Shown: one piece after another, positions 1 through 5,913 of the stretch
Layout of the letters: every line of letters starts with the position of its first letter
Numbering within the stretch: position 1 is the first letter of the stretch
Assembly: GCA_001771615.1 (NCBI GenBank)
Contig: MEUF01000014.1
Location: 1 to 7,929 of the forward strand
Length of the DNA stretch: 7,929 nucleotides
Source of the DNA: a candidate division WOR-1 bacterium RIFOXYB2_FULL_48_7
GTDB lineage: Bacteria; Margulisbacteria; WOR-1; O2-12-FULL-45-9; XYB2-FULL-48-7
Reading direction: 5' to 3'
Translations under genes and position numbers: made by a program
The notes under the pieces: model-generated
Told to the model about the DNA's origin: nothing
Seen by the model: only the letters and a program-made list of their open reading frames with translations
The model's database searches: none

Positions 1-639
1 CCCGGAGTTGAAAAAGTCGTCTATATTTCCAAAGCTGAAGCCTGGAAAAAACTCAAAGATGATTTTGGCGAAAAACTTTCCTTGGATTTGATTATTAATG
101 ATAATCCCCTGCCGCATACTTTTACCATCCAGGTGCGTAACCCAGACCTTTTATCCGATGTCGCTAAACAGGTGGCAAAAGTGGAGGCAGTCGATGAGGT
201 CCGCTACAGCGGCAAACTAATCAACCAAATGAAATCGCTGGTCAGTGCCGTCAGGGTCGGGGGGATTTCTTTGATAGTATTGCTTTCTCTGGCCACATTA
301 TTAATTGTCGTCAACACAATCAGGTTAACCGTTATTGCCAGGGAGACCGATATCTACATCATGAAGCTGGTCGGCGCAACAAATAATTTTGTCAAATGGC
401 CATTTATCATTGAAGGGATTTTAATCGGCGTGATTGGCGGAGTGTCCTCTGCTTTTATTCTAAAGTTTTCATATGAAGCTGTCGCCGCCAGGATGATGGT
501 TGCGCTGCCATTTTTGCCAATCATCACCGATTTCGGCCTCTTAACCTTGATATATATCCTGGTTGTCATTGGCGGGACGGCTTTGGGCATGCTCGGCGGG
601 TATATTTCCGTTTCCAAAGTCTTGAAAAACGAAGCCTAA
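1..639 (+). CDS. ftsX: Cell division protein FtsX, 3' part (5' end outside window)
   Basis: FtsX is the membrane subunit of the FtsEX ABC-transporter-like complex, which couples ATP hydrolysis by FtsE to activation of peptidoglycan hydrolases at the division septum. The frame is open from base 1, so the gene starts upstream. The visible 212 residues compare with about 300 in the usual family. The first part (PGVEKVVYISKAEAW) matches the end of the conserved periplasmic domain of FtsX. Three membrane segments follow at about partial residues 88-108, 134-155 and 177-200. Between the first two lies the family hallmark, an arginine/glutamate-rich loop with IMKLVGA and then PF-IEG (about 108-139). 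The C-terminus is a short basic tail. The gene ends 21 nt before the foldase gene on the same strand, so the two are probably cotranscribed. ftsE would be expected just upstream but cannot be seen. Nothing looks broken. Confidence 0.93.
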   Translation, partial: PGVEKVVYISKAEAWKKLKDDFGEKLSLDLIINDNPLPHTFTIQVRNPDLLSDVAKQVAKVEAVDEVRYSGKLINQMKSLVSAVRVGGISLIVLLSLATLLIVVNTIRLTVIARETDIYIMKLVGATNNFVKWPFIIEGILIGVIGGVSSAFILKFSYEAVAARMMVALPFLPIITDFGLLTLIYILVVIGGTALGMLGGYISVSKVLKNEA

Positions 640-647
640 GCAGGGAA

Positions 648-653
648 AAGGAG
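648..653 (+). promoter_or_regulatory. Ribosome binding site of the foldase gene
   Basis: AAGGAG lies 7 nt before the ATG at 661. It fixes that start and shows that canonical Shine-Dalgarno initiation is used in this genome. Confidence 0.85.
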
Positions 654-660
654 TAAAAAA

Positions 661-1989
661 ATGTTGACTTGGTTCAGAAAAAATATGAAGGGGATCATGA
701 TTGCCGTAGCGGTTATATTTATTGCTTCCATCGTTTATTTGCCGATCAGCAGCGGTGGTTTTCAGGGGAAGCAGGGTGGGGCAAACAACCAGTTGGCCAA
801 AGTTAATGGACAGGAAATTAGTCCTATCCGTTACCGCGAATTGATGAGCCGCCTGGTCAGGAACTTTGGTGGCATTGTCAGCCCGCAGGACCTGGCTTTT
901 GTGGAAAATCTGACCTTGGGACAATCAATTGATTTCACCTTGATGCTGAACGAAGCCAAACGGAAGGTCAAGGTCTCTGGCGGAGAGATTGATGCGGCCA
1001 TTGATTCTATCATGCGCCAGCAAAAGATCCCTTCTAAACGCATTTTGGAGGAAAACCTCAAACGGGTTGGCTTGAATTACGGCCAATTCCGCGAATTGAT
1101 CAAAGAAGATATCCTGGTGCAAAAACTGGCCATGAAATTACGCGAAGAGGTGAAGGTCACACCCGACGACTTAAGGGAAATCCGGTGCCGCCACATCCTT
1201 GTGACCAACGAAGTTATCGCCCAAATAGTCATGGAACAAATTAAGAAAGGCGGGGATTTTGCCGCCCTGGCCAAAAAATATTCCCAAGACCCTGGGACGG
1301 CCAATCGGGGTGGGGACCTGGGATTTTTTGATTATAATACGATGGTGGCCCCATTTGCCAAGGCTGCTTTCGCACTGAAAATTGGCCAGGTCAGTGAAAT
1401 TGTTAAATCCCCGTTTGGCTATCATATTATTAAACTGGAAGATTCCCGGATCCGCAAATTCCCAGGCAATGTCAAAGACATTCAAAAAGCCGTTCTGCAG
1501 GACAAACAGGAAAAAGCTTTCCGTAACTGGTACGGCGAGGTACGCAGCAAGGCCAAGGTCGAGATCATCAGCCACGAATTGTTAGGCAATGATTTCCGTT
1601 TTAAGGGAAAATTGGTCGAGGCGGCTGAAGAGTACAAAAAAGCTATTGTCGATAATCCGGGCAACCCCTTTCTCCATGTTTTTCTGGGTGATACATACAT
1701 GGCAGGGAAACAGGCTGCCTTGGCCATCAGTGAATATGAGATGTCGCTTAAGATCGACGGGAGCAATCCGGAACTCTATATTATTTTAGGCAAGGCTTAC
1801 GAAGCGACCGGGCGGGCGGATCTGGCGGACGAACAATACAAGCGGGCCTCCCTGGAAGCCGGCGACAACAAATTTATGCACCAGCGACTGCAGGCGGTCT
1901 TTTCTGCCATGAAGAAAGGGCGCTACGCAGCTAACGAAGTCCAGGAAATCAAACGGATTGAAGGCAAAGAAAAGCTGTTCCAGCAATAA
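661..1989 (+). CDS. Membrane-anchored parvulin-type peptidyl-prolyl isomerase (SurA/PpiD/PrsA-like foldase) with C-terminal TPR-like region
   Basis: This 442-residue protein probably catalyses cis-trans isomerisation of peptidyl-prolyl bonds and chaperones exported proteins on the outer face of the inner membrane. A basic N-terminus (WFRKNMK) and a hydrophobic segment at about 11-28 form an uncleaved anchor or signal. Residues about 43-170 resemble the SurA N-terminal chaperone domain, beginning with the typical AKVNGQEIS. Residues about 174-262 form one complete parvulin/rotamase domain: RHILV (178-182), FAALAKKYSQDPG (200-212), GGDLGFF (217-223) and FGYHIIKLED (252-261), whose GYHII holds the conserved histidine. 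Residues about 310-400 have a helical periodicity and TPR-like spacing (AAEEYKKAI, LGDTY, ALAISEYEMSLKI, LGKAYEATGRADLADEQYKRA), consistent with two to three TPRs. SurA, PrsA and PpiD do not usually end in TPRs. The architecture is PpiD-like at the N-terminus, but I do not assign a symbol. The gene is likely in an operon with ftsX. Confidence 0.88.
   Translation: MLTWFRKNMKGIMIAVAVIFIASIVYLPISSGGFQGKQGGANNQLAKVNGQEISPIRYRELMSRLVRNFGGIVSPQDLAFVENLTLGQSIDFTLMLNEAKRKVKVSGGEIDAAIDSIMRQQKIPSKRILEENLKRVGLNYGQFRELIKEDILVQKLAMKLREEVKVTPDDLREIRCRHILVTNEVIAQIVMEQIKKGGDFAALAKKYSQDPGTANRGGDLGFFDYNTMVAPFAKAAFALKIGQVSEIVKSPFGYHIIKLEDSRIRKFPGNVKDIQKAVLQDKQEKAFRNWYGEVRSKAKVEIISHELLGNDFRFKGKLVEAAEEYKKAIVDNPGNPFLHVFLGDTYMAGKQAALAISEYEMSLKIDGSNPELYIILGKAYEATGRADLADEQYKRASLEAGDNKFMHQRLQAVFSAMKKGRYAANEVQEIKRIEGKEKLFQQ
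1966..1984 (-). terminator. Weak candidate terminator of the PBP-mutase operon, inside the foldase gene
   Basis: Read on the minus strand just past the mutase stop codon, GCTG-GAA-CAGC (1984-1974) is followed by TTTTCTTT (1973-1966). The stem is only 4 bp, so this is a weak intrinsic-terminator call. It is listed because the two convergent genes leave no intergenic room and any terminator must lie inside coding sequence. Confidence 0.22.
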
Positions 1990-3378
1990 TTAACTGGCTA
2001 GTTTATCGCCAGCGGCCAGGAGTTGTTCCAACCTGTCCTGGGATGTCCCTTCGCAATAAATCCGCAAGAGGGGTTCGGTACCCGAAGCGCGGAACAATAT
2101 CCAGCTGCCGTCGGCAAAATTGAATTTCAGGCCATCAAGTGTTTCCACCTTACTGACCGCTTGTCCGGCAAAGTCCTGTGGTGGTTGTTGGCTTAAGTTT
2201 TTTACCAGGGCCTGCGCTTTTTCTGTGTGTTTGTCGATCCGACTGTAAAAGAAATAGCCATTTTCATCCATCAGCGCATCCAAAATCTGCTTAAAAGTCT
2301 TCTTTTCATAAGCCATCAATTCCAATAGGTGCAACCCGGCCAAAATCCCGTCCCGTTCCGGGATATTCCCTTTAATTCCCATCCCGCCGCTCTCTTCACC
2401 GCCCAGCAAGACATCTCTCTCCAGCATGATTTTAGCTATATGCTTAAAGCCGATAGGGGTGACGGTAAGTTTTAAGCCATACTGCCGGCAAAGCGTATCA
2501 ATCAAATTGGTCAGGTTAAAGGTCTTGACCACTTCACCTTTCATCTTACGATGGACGAATAAATGTTTTAAAAGAAGACAAAAAACATTATGGGTATTGA
2601 TAAACTGACCCGTGCCGTCAATAGCCGCCAGACGGTCAGCGTCACCATCAAGGATAATACAACCGGTCAATTCATTGCGGTATTTTAGGGCAACCTCTTT
2701 AGTAAAAGAGATAGATTCATCCAGGTTGACCGGGATCGGTTCCGGATTGATCCCGCCAAATTGGGTATCCCTGAATCCCCGACACTCCATAACAGGCAGT
2801 CCCAGTCGGGCAAACAGACCGGCCCCGCTGCCATACATGGCGTCGACAACAATTTTAATGTTAGGCGACTTGATTAGCTGTAGATCGACCTTAGAACCGA
2901 TGAATTTCAAATATGGTTCAATTGGGTCAAGCAGTTCGATATTCTTACGGGTAGGGGTGATCAATAATTTTTCAGTTAAGGCCTTTTCCACTGCCTGGGT
3001 TGTTTCAGGAAAAGCTGAACCGCCAAAGTTTTCTTTTATCTTGAAACCATTCCATTGGGGAGGGTTGTGGGAAGCGGTAATCATGATGCCGGCGCCCAAT
3101 TTCAATTTGTTAACGGCAAAGGAAACAACCGGTGTCGGGACGGCTCGGGGTGATAAAAATGTCTTGATACCGGCTCCAGAACAGACTTCGGCCGCCGCTT
3201 GAGCAAAGTTTTCGGAATCAAAACGGTTGTCATAACCGATAAAGAGCCCTTTATCGGCCAGCTGCTGGCTCTTGAGCCAACTGACAAAAGCCTGGGAGAC
3301 CAGCCGCAGGTTATCAAATGTAAAATCCTGGGCAATTATCCCGCGCCAGCCGTCAGTCCCGAATTTAATTGCTGTCAT
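1990..3378 (-). CDS. Alpha-D-phosphohexomutase (phosphoglucomutase/phosphomannomutase family)
   Basis: The predicted cytosolic enzyme (462 residues) interconverts hexose-6-phosphate and hexose-1-phosphate through a phosphoserine, feeding nucleotide-sugar synthesis for envelope polysaccharide or storage glucan. All family landmarks are present: FGTDGWRG at 6-13, TASHNPP at 101-107 with the phosphoserine at S103, the metal loop DGDADR at 244-249, the sugar-binding loop GGEESGG at 326-332, and the phosphate-binding RASGTEP at 430-436. The EESGG loop differs from the EQSGH typical of GlmM, so a PGM/PMM role is more likely than phosphoglucosamine mutase. The substrate cannot be fixed from sequence. 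I chose the start at 3378 rather than one 36 nt upstream because MTAIKFGTDGWRG matches the family N-terminus and an AGAGG sequence stands 6 nt before that ATG. The start overlaps the 3' end of the PBP gene by 14 nt, implying translational coupling. Confidence 0.92.
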   Translation of the reverse strand: MTAIKFGTDGWRGIIAQDFTFDNLRLVSQAFVSWLKSQQLADKGLFIGYDNRFDSENFAQAAAEVCSGAGIKTFLSPRAVPTPVVSFAVNKLKLGAGIMITASHNPPQWNGFKIKENFGGSAFPETTQAVEKALTEKLLITPTRKNIELLDPIEPYLKFIGSKVDLQLIKSPNIKIVVDAMYGSGAGLFARLGLPVMECRGFRDTQFGGINPEPIPVNLDESISFTKEVALKYRNELTGCIILDGDADRLAAIDGTGQFINTHNVFCLLLKHLFVHRKMKGEVVKTFNLTNLIDTLCRQYGLKLTVTPIGFKHIAKIMLERDVLLGGEESGGMGIKGNIPERDGILAGLHLLELMAYEKKTFKQILDALMDENGYFFYSRIDKHTEKAQALVKNLSQQPPQDFAGQAVSKVETLDGLKFNFADGSWILFRASGTEPLLRIYCEGTSQDRLEQLLAAGDKLAS

Positions 3379-5314
3379 CTTCCACCTCTTCAGTTGTTTC
3401 GCTGTCTGTCTCAACCTCGATCTCCGGCGGGTCAGGCTTGGGGACGGTCAAAAGATAATCCTCTGGGCCCAAACCTTCCGGATGCGGAAAATCAAGCATG
3501 GGTTGGCCGGCCAGGACGATGGAGTTATATGATCTCCAGATTCTGGGGCAGATGGCAACTTCGGCAATGCCGCGCATCGGCCGGTTATTATCGTTGCCGA
3601 CCCAGACGCCGGTAACCAGCTGCGGGACAAAGCCGATGAACCAGGCATCCTTGTAATCTTGTGAGGTCCCGGTTTTGGCCGCGGCCGGCCGGCCGATATT
3701 GGCCCGAAAACCGGTGCCGCGACTAATAACTCCGCGCATCATGTCGACAGTTATGGCCGAAACATTCGGGTCAAGCACCTGCTCCTCTTTGACTTCGTGT
3801 TCATAAAGGGTGATGCCATCGCGTCCCTCGATCTTTTTGATGGCCGTCGGCTCGATGCGGATACCATTGTTAGCCAAGACCCCAAAAGCCGATGTCATCT
3901 CCATGATCGTCACTTCTGAAGCGCCTAAAGCCAACGACAGTCCCGGCTCCAGTTTGCTTTTTATCCCCAGCCTCTGCGCCAGGGAAATGACATTTTGGAT
4001 GCCCACTGTTTCCAGCAGCTTGATCGAGGGGATATTGAGCGACATTTCCAGGGCATAACGCATTGTTACCTGTCCGCGAAACTTATTGTCAAAGTTATTT
4101 GGTTTCCAGACGCCAAAAGGGTTCCAGCGGTTGACACCGACTCGAAAGGTGGTGGCGACATCATCCAAAATCGTCCCTGGATATATACCCTGTTCGATAG
4201 CTGCGGCATAGACAAATGGTTTAAAAGAGGAGCCAGGCGGCCTCTTGGCCTGGGTTACCCGGTTAAATTTACTTTCAAAAAAATCTTTTCCGCCCACCAT
4301 GGCGCGGATAAAACCGGTCCGAGGATCGATCGAAACCAACCCGACCTGCGAAAAATTATATTTTTTCCCTTCCGAATCTATATACTTGGCCACAACTTCT
4401 TCGGCTGCTGCCTGCATTTTGGAATCAAGGGTCGTATAGACGCGCAGCCCCCCGTGATAAACGGCGTCCTCGCCATATTTATCAATTAATTCCTGCAGGA
4501 CATAAGTGACAAAGTAGGGGGCCAGCTCACCGTAGCGTTTGAGGTTTTTGGGCGAAAAATCCAAGGTTTCAATCGCGGCATGTTTGGCGGCCTCTTCCTT
4601 GGCCAGATTGTGGTCAAGCATCCGGTTAATCACATAAATCTGCCTGATTTTTGAGCCTTTAAAGTTGCGATAGGGGGAATAGAGTTCTGGCCCCCTGATC
4701 AAGCCGGCAATCATAGCCGCTTCAGCCAGGTCAAGCTCGGCTGCATGTTTACTGAAATATAAATTAGCGGCTGATTCTATCCCATAGCAGTTATGGCCAA
4801 GGTAGACCTGGTTCAAATACAACTCTAGGATCTCTTCTTTGGTATAGCGGCGTTCGATTTGCATGGCCAGGATTGCTTCAGCCAGTTTACGGGCAATGGT
4901 TTTCCGCCTGGTCAAAAACAGGTTTTTAGCCAGTTGCTGGGTAATGGTCGATCCTCCTTCGACAACCCGGCCATAGGCAAAGTTTTTAACTGTCGCCCGG
5001 ACAATCCCCAGCAGGTCAAGGCCATGATGCTCATAAAAATGGGGGTCTTCGGTGGCGACAACGGCATTAATGAAGTAAGGGGAGATTTTTGACAGCGGGA
5101 CAACCTGGCGATTTTCTTCCTGATGGAAGCGGGCCAGTATTTTACCGTCGGCAGTATAGAGAATGGTACTTTCGCTGGGGACATAGGTATTTAGGGCATC
5201 AACACTGGGCAATTGGATCAGGATTTGTAATGTTAAACCGGCCAGGGCGGCTATCCCAGCCAGGAGGATCAGGATGAATAATTTGGTAAAATTCCGCCGC
5301 TTTCTTCGAGCCAT
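3365..5314 (-). CDS. Class A penicillin-binding protein, bifunctional peptidoglycan transglycosylase/transpeptidase (PBP1A-like)
   Basis: This 649-residue enzyme polymerises lipid II into glycan strands and cross-links the stem peptides on the outer face of the inner membrane. A basic cytoplasmic start (MARRKRRNFTK) and one membrane anchor at about 12-34 precede the GT51 glycosyltransferase domain (about 50-220). That domain has ATEDPHFYEHHG (87-98, catalytic E89), GGSTITQQLAKN (120-131) and ERRYTKEEILELYLNQVYLG (154-173). The transpeptidase domain (about 320-600) carries SSFK (362-365, nucleophile S362), SLN (425-427) and KTGTS (547-551). All catalytic motifs are intact. The last 20 or so residues form a proline- and acid-rich tail (10 of the final 19 are D or E). 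At 649 residues it is shorter than E. coli PBP1a, with no large inserted domain between the two catalytic domains. It is the first gene of the minus-strand operon, followed by the mutase with a 14-nt overlap. The start has no Shine-Dalgarno sequence but lies just after an extended -10 promoter. Confidence 0.95.
   Translation of the reverse strand: MARRKRRNFTKLFILILLAGIAALAGLTLQILIQLPSVDALNTYVPSESTILYTADGKILARFHQEENRQVVPLSKISPYFINAVVATEDPHFYEHHGLDLLGIVRATVKNFAYGRVVEGGSTITQQLAKNLFLTRRKTIARKLAEAILAMQIERRYTKEEILELYLNQVYLGHNCYGIESAANLYFSKHAAELDLAEAAMIAGLIRGPELYSPYRNFKGSKIRQIYVINRMLDHNLAKEEAAKHAAIETLDFSPKNLKRYGELAPYFVTYVLQELIDKYGEDAVYHGGLRVYTTLDSKMQAAAEEVVAKYIDSEGKKYNFSQVGLVSIDPRTGFIRAMVGGKDFFESKFNRVTQAKRPPGSSFKPFVYAAAIEQGIYPGTILDDVATTFRVGVNRWNPFGVWKPNNFDNKFRGQVTMRYALEMSLNIPSIKLLETVGIQNVISLAQRLGIKSKLEPGLSLALGASEVTIMEMTSAFGVLANNGIRIEPTAIKKIEGRDGITLYEHEVKEEQVLDPNVSAITVDMMRGVISRGTGFRANIGRPAAAKTGTSQDYKDAWFIGFVPQLVTGVWVGNDNNRPMRGIAEVAICPRIWRSYNSIVLAGQPMLDFPHPEGLGPEDYLLTVPKPDPPEIEVETDSETTEEVEDDSN
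3385..3389 (-). promoter_or_regulatory. Ribosome binding site of the mutase, embedded in the PBP gene
   Basis: On the minus strand AGAGG stands 6 nt before the ATG at 3378. It lies within the codons for the acidic tail of the upstream PBP and decides the mutase start. Confidence 0.75.
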
Positions 5315-5320
5315 GAAAAA

Positions 5321-5329
5321 ATTATATCA
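5321..5329 (-). promoter_or_regulatory. Extended -10 promoter of the PBP-mutase operon, abutting the start codon
   Basis: On the minus strand TGATATAAT (5329-5321) is a perfect extended -10 element (TG, one base, TATAAT). No good -35 hexamer lies 16-18 nt upstream (about ACGCTT), which is typical of extended -10 promoters. Only six bases separate TATAAT from the ATG at 5314, so transcription should begin at or next to the A of the start codon. The upstream sequence has no purine-rich ribosome binding site. Confidence 0.6.
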
Positions 5330-5346
5330 TTTTTACTGAAATTAAG

Positions 5347-5360
5347 CGTTAGTTTTAACG
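5347..5360. promoter_or_regulatory. Small dyad between divergent transcription units
   Basis: CGTTA-GTTT-TAACG is an inverted repeat with 5-bp arms and a 4-nt spacer, between the PBP promoter and the leader of the small HTH gene. It could be a regulator-binding half-site pair for either direction, but arms this short can occur by chance. Confidence 0.2.
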
Positions 5361-5361
5361 A

Positions 5362-5419
5362 TATATAGGTAGAAAGAGTTTGTCCGGGCCAATTTTCGGT
5401 GTGCGCTCACAAGACATTG
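5362..5419 (+). promoter_or_regulatory. Putative promoter and transcribed leader of the small HTH gene
   Basis: TATATA at 5362-5367 is the best -10 candidate on the + strand, with no clear -35. A transcript starting near 5374 would run into the hairpin at 5420-5458 and be about 88 nt long if it stopped there. The leader includes a possible stem TGTG-CGCT-CACA (5400-5411). It also has a GGGCCA (5386-5391) that duplicates a sequence in the left terminator arm (5422-5427), so it could pair with TGGCCC in the right arm (5451-5456). I recognise no known riboswitch consensus. Confidence 0.3.
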
Positions 5420-5461
5420 AAGGGCCATTGCCTGATGATCTATCAGGTAATGGCCCTTTTT
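5420..5461 (+). terminator. Strong intrinsic terminator hairpin upstream of the small HTH gene
   Basis: The arms 5420-5436 and 5442-5458 pair over 17 bp with a single G-U wobble (5430 with 5448) around the 5-nt loop GATCT. Five T residues end at 5461 and are followed by ATTT. On the opposite strand the hairpin is not followed by a T-run, so it works in the + direction only. Every gene between 1990 and 5314 is on the minus strand, so the RNA it ends must start in the short divergent region: either a small RNA or an attenuated leader of the next gene. It lies 29 nt before the ATG at 5491. Confidence 0.75.
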
Positions 5462-5472
5462 ATTTGGACAAA

Positions 5473-5478
5473 AGGAGG
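5473..5478 (+). promoter_or_regulatory. Ribosome binding site of the small HTH gene
   Basis: AGGAGG is a full Shine-Dalgarno match but stands 12 nt before the ATG, longer than the usual 5-9. A short GAGG/CCTC pairing (5475-5478 with 5486-5489) could mask it. Its place directly after the terminator supports the start at 5491 over in-frame TTG/GTG codons at 5380 or 5401, whose reading would pass through the hairpin. Confidence 0.7.
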
Positions 5479-5490
5479 GAATCCACCTCG

Positions 5491-5814
5491 ATGGATCGGC
5501 AGGAATGGTTTGAAAAATATGGCAGCCGTATCGCTTTTGAAGAAGAGCGCTACCGGGCCAATCCGCAAATCTTGTTTGAGGAATGGAAAGCGTTACGCAT
5601 CATTTTGATTAAAATGGCCACAGACCAGCTGCCGAGGCTGGAAAAAAGAATCATTATTTTGACCCATTATTACGGCTTTTCAGAAAGGAAGGTAGCCGAA
5701 AAACTTAAGATCTCGCGGGCGCGTGTGCAACGTAAAAAGAAAAAAGCCATTAAAACATTACTAAAATCAGATTTTGCCAGGCTGCTGCTCCGTCACCCGG
5801 ACAAAACATTTTAA
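5491..5814 (+). CDS. Small stand-alone sigma-70 region 4-like helix-turn-helix protein
   Basis: This 107-residue basic protein probably binds DNA and regulates transcription, but I do not recognise a named family member. Residues about 47-92 follow the sigma-70 region 4 pattern: LPRLEKRIIILTHYYGFS (47-64), then VAEKLKISRARVQRKKKKAI (68-87), with the turn at LKIS and a very basic recognition helix. No region 2 (the -10-binding domain) is present, so it cannot act as a normal sigma factor alone. The N-terminal 45 residues are charged and probably helical (EEERYRANPQILFEEWKAL). Alternatives are an anti-sigma-like or sigma-appropriating regulator, or a YlxM/ArpU-type small HTH protein. It lies behind a terminator hairpin and 99 nt before lnt on the same strand. 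A T-run at 5824-5830 follows the stop codon without a convincing stem, so cotranscription with lnt is uncertain. Confidence 0.75.
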   Translation: MDRQEWFEKYGSRIAFEEERYRANPQILFEEWKALRIILIKMATDQLPRLEKRIIILTHYYGFSERKVAEKLKISRARVQRKKKKAIKTLLKSDFARLLLRHPDKTF

Positions 5815-5851
5815 CTGGCTCGCTTTTTTTGACATCGATATTTATTTATCT

Positions 5852-5871
5852 AAGGCTAAATATTTAGGCTT
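5852..5871. promoter_or_regulatory. Near-perfect 20-bp palindrome upstream of lnt, possible operator
   Basis: AAGGCTAAATATTTAGGCTT is a spacerless dyad in which 9 of 10 base pairs match (the mismatch is 5855 with 5868). It lies 42 nt before the lnt start and about 30 nt upstream of the presumed -10. Position and symmetry suit a dimeric repressor or activator site. The A/T-rich core and lack of a U-tract argue against a terminator. Confidence 0.35.
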
Positions 5872-5902
5872 CATCAGTTAGAAATCGAGCCAAATCGGCA
5901 TA

Positions 5903-5908
5903 TATAGT
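5903..5908 (+). promoter_or_regulatory. Putative -10 element of lnt, 5 nt before the start codon
   Basis: TATAGT fits the TAnnnT core of a -10 hexamer and ends 5 nt before the ATG at 5914. The following GGGAA is too close to the start to serve as a ribosome binding site. No good -35 or extended -10 TG is visible, so this is weaker than the PBP promoter. A TTGACA at 5829-5834 has no properly spaced -10. Confidence 0.35.
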
Positions 5909-5913
5909 GGGAA

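Noticed and set aside
1171..1575. A 134-codon open frame on the - strand.
   Set aside because: It is the antisense shadow of the rotamase domain of the foldase gene.
1994..2012. Hairpin CTGGC / GCCAG with a 9-nt loop at the mutase 3' end.
   Set aside because: It has a short stem, is inside coding sequence, and has no T-run following it in the + direction.
2612..3202. A 196-codon open frame on the + strand.
   Set aside because: It lies wholly antisense to the clearly conserved mutase and its translation shows no recognisable domain.
3995..4489. A 164-codon open frame on the + strand.
   Set aside because: It is antisense to the transpeptidase domain of the PBP, whose catalytic motifs are intact, and has no ribosome binding site or domain.
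5380..5490. In-frame N-terminal extension of the small HTH gene from TTG 5380 or GTG 5401.
   Set aside because: The extension would translate through the terminator hairpin and has no ribosome binding site at either codon, while AGGAGG precedes the ATG at 5491.
5815..5830. Possible terminator of the HTH gene (T-run at 5824-5830).
   Set aside because: Only a 5-bp stem with a loop of over 30 nt (5776-5780 with 5815-5819) can be drawn before the T-run, so it is too weak to annotate.
5829..5834. A perfect TTGACA -35 hexamer upstream of lnt.
   Set aside because: No acceptable -10 lies 15-19 nt downstream, and it is too far from the TATAGT near the lnt start.
5816..5892. Inverted repeat TGGCTCG / CGAGCCA around the HTH-lnt intergenic region.
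   Set aside because: Seven-bp arms 63 nt apart are not far from chance in this length, and they do not extend.
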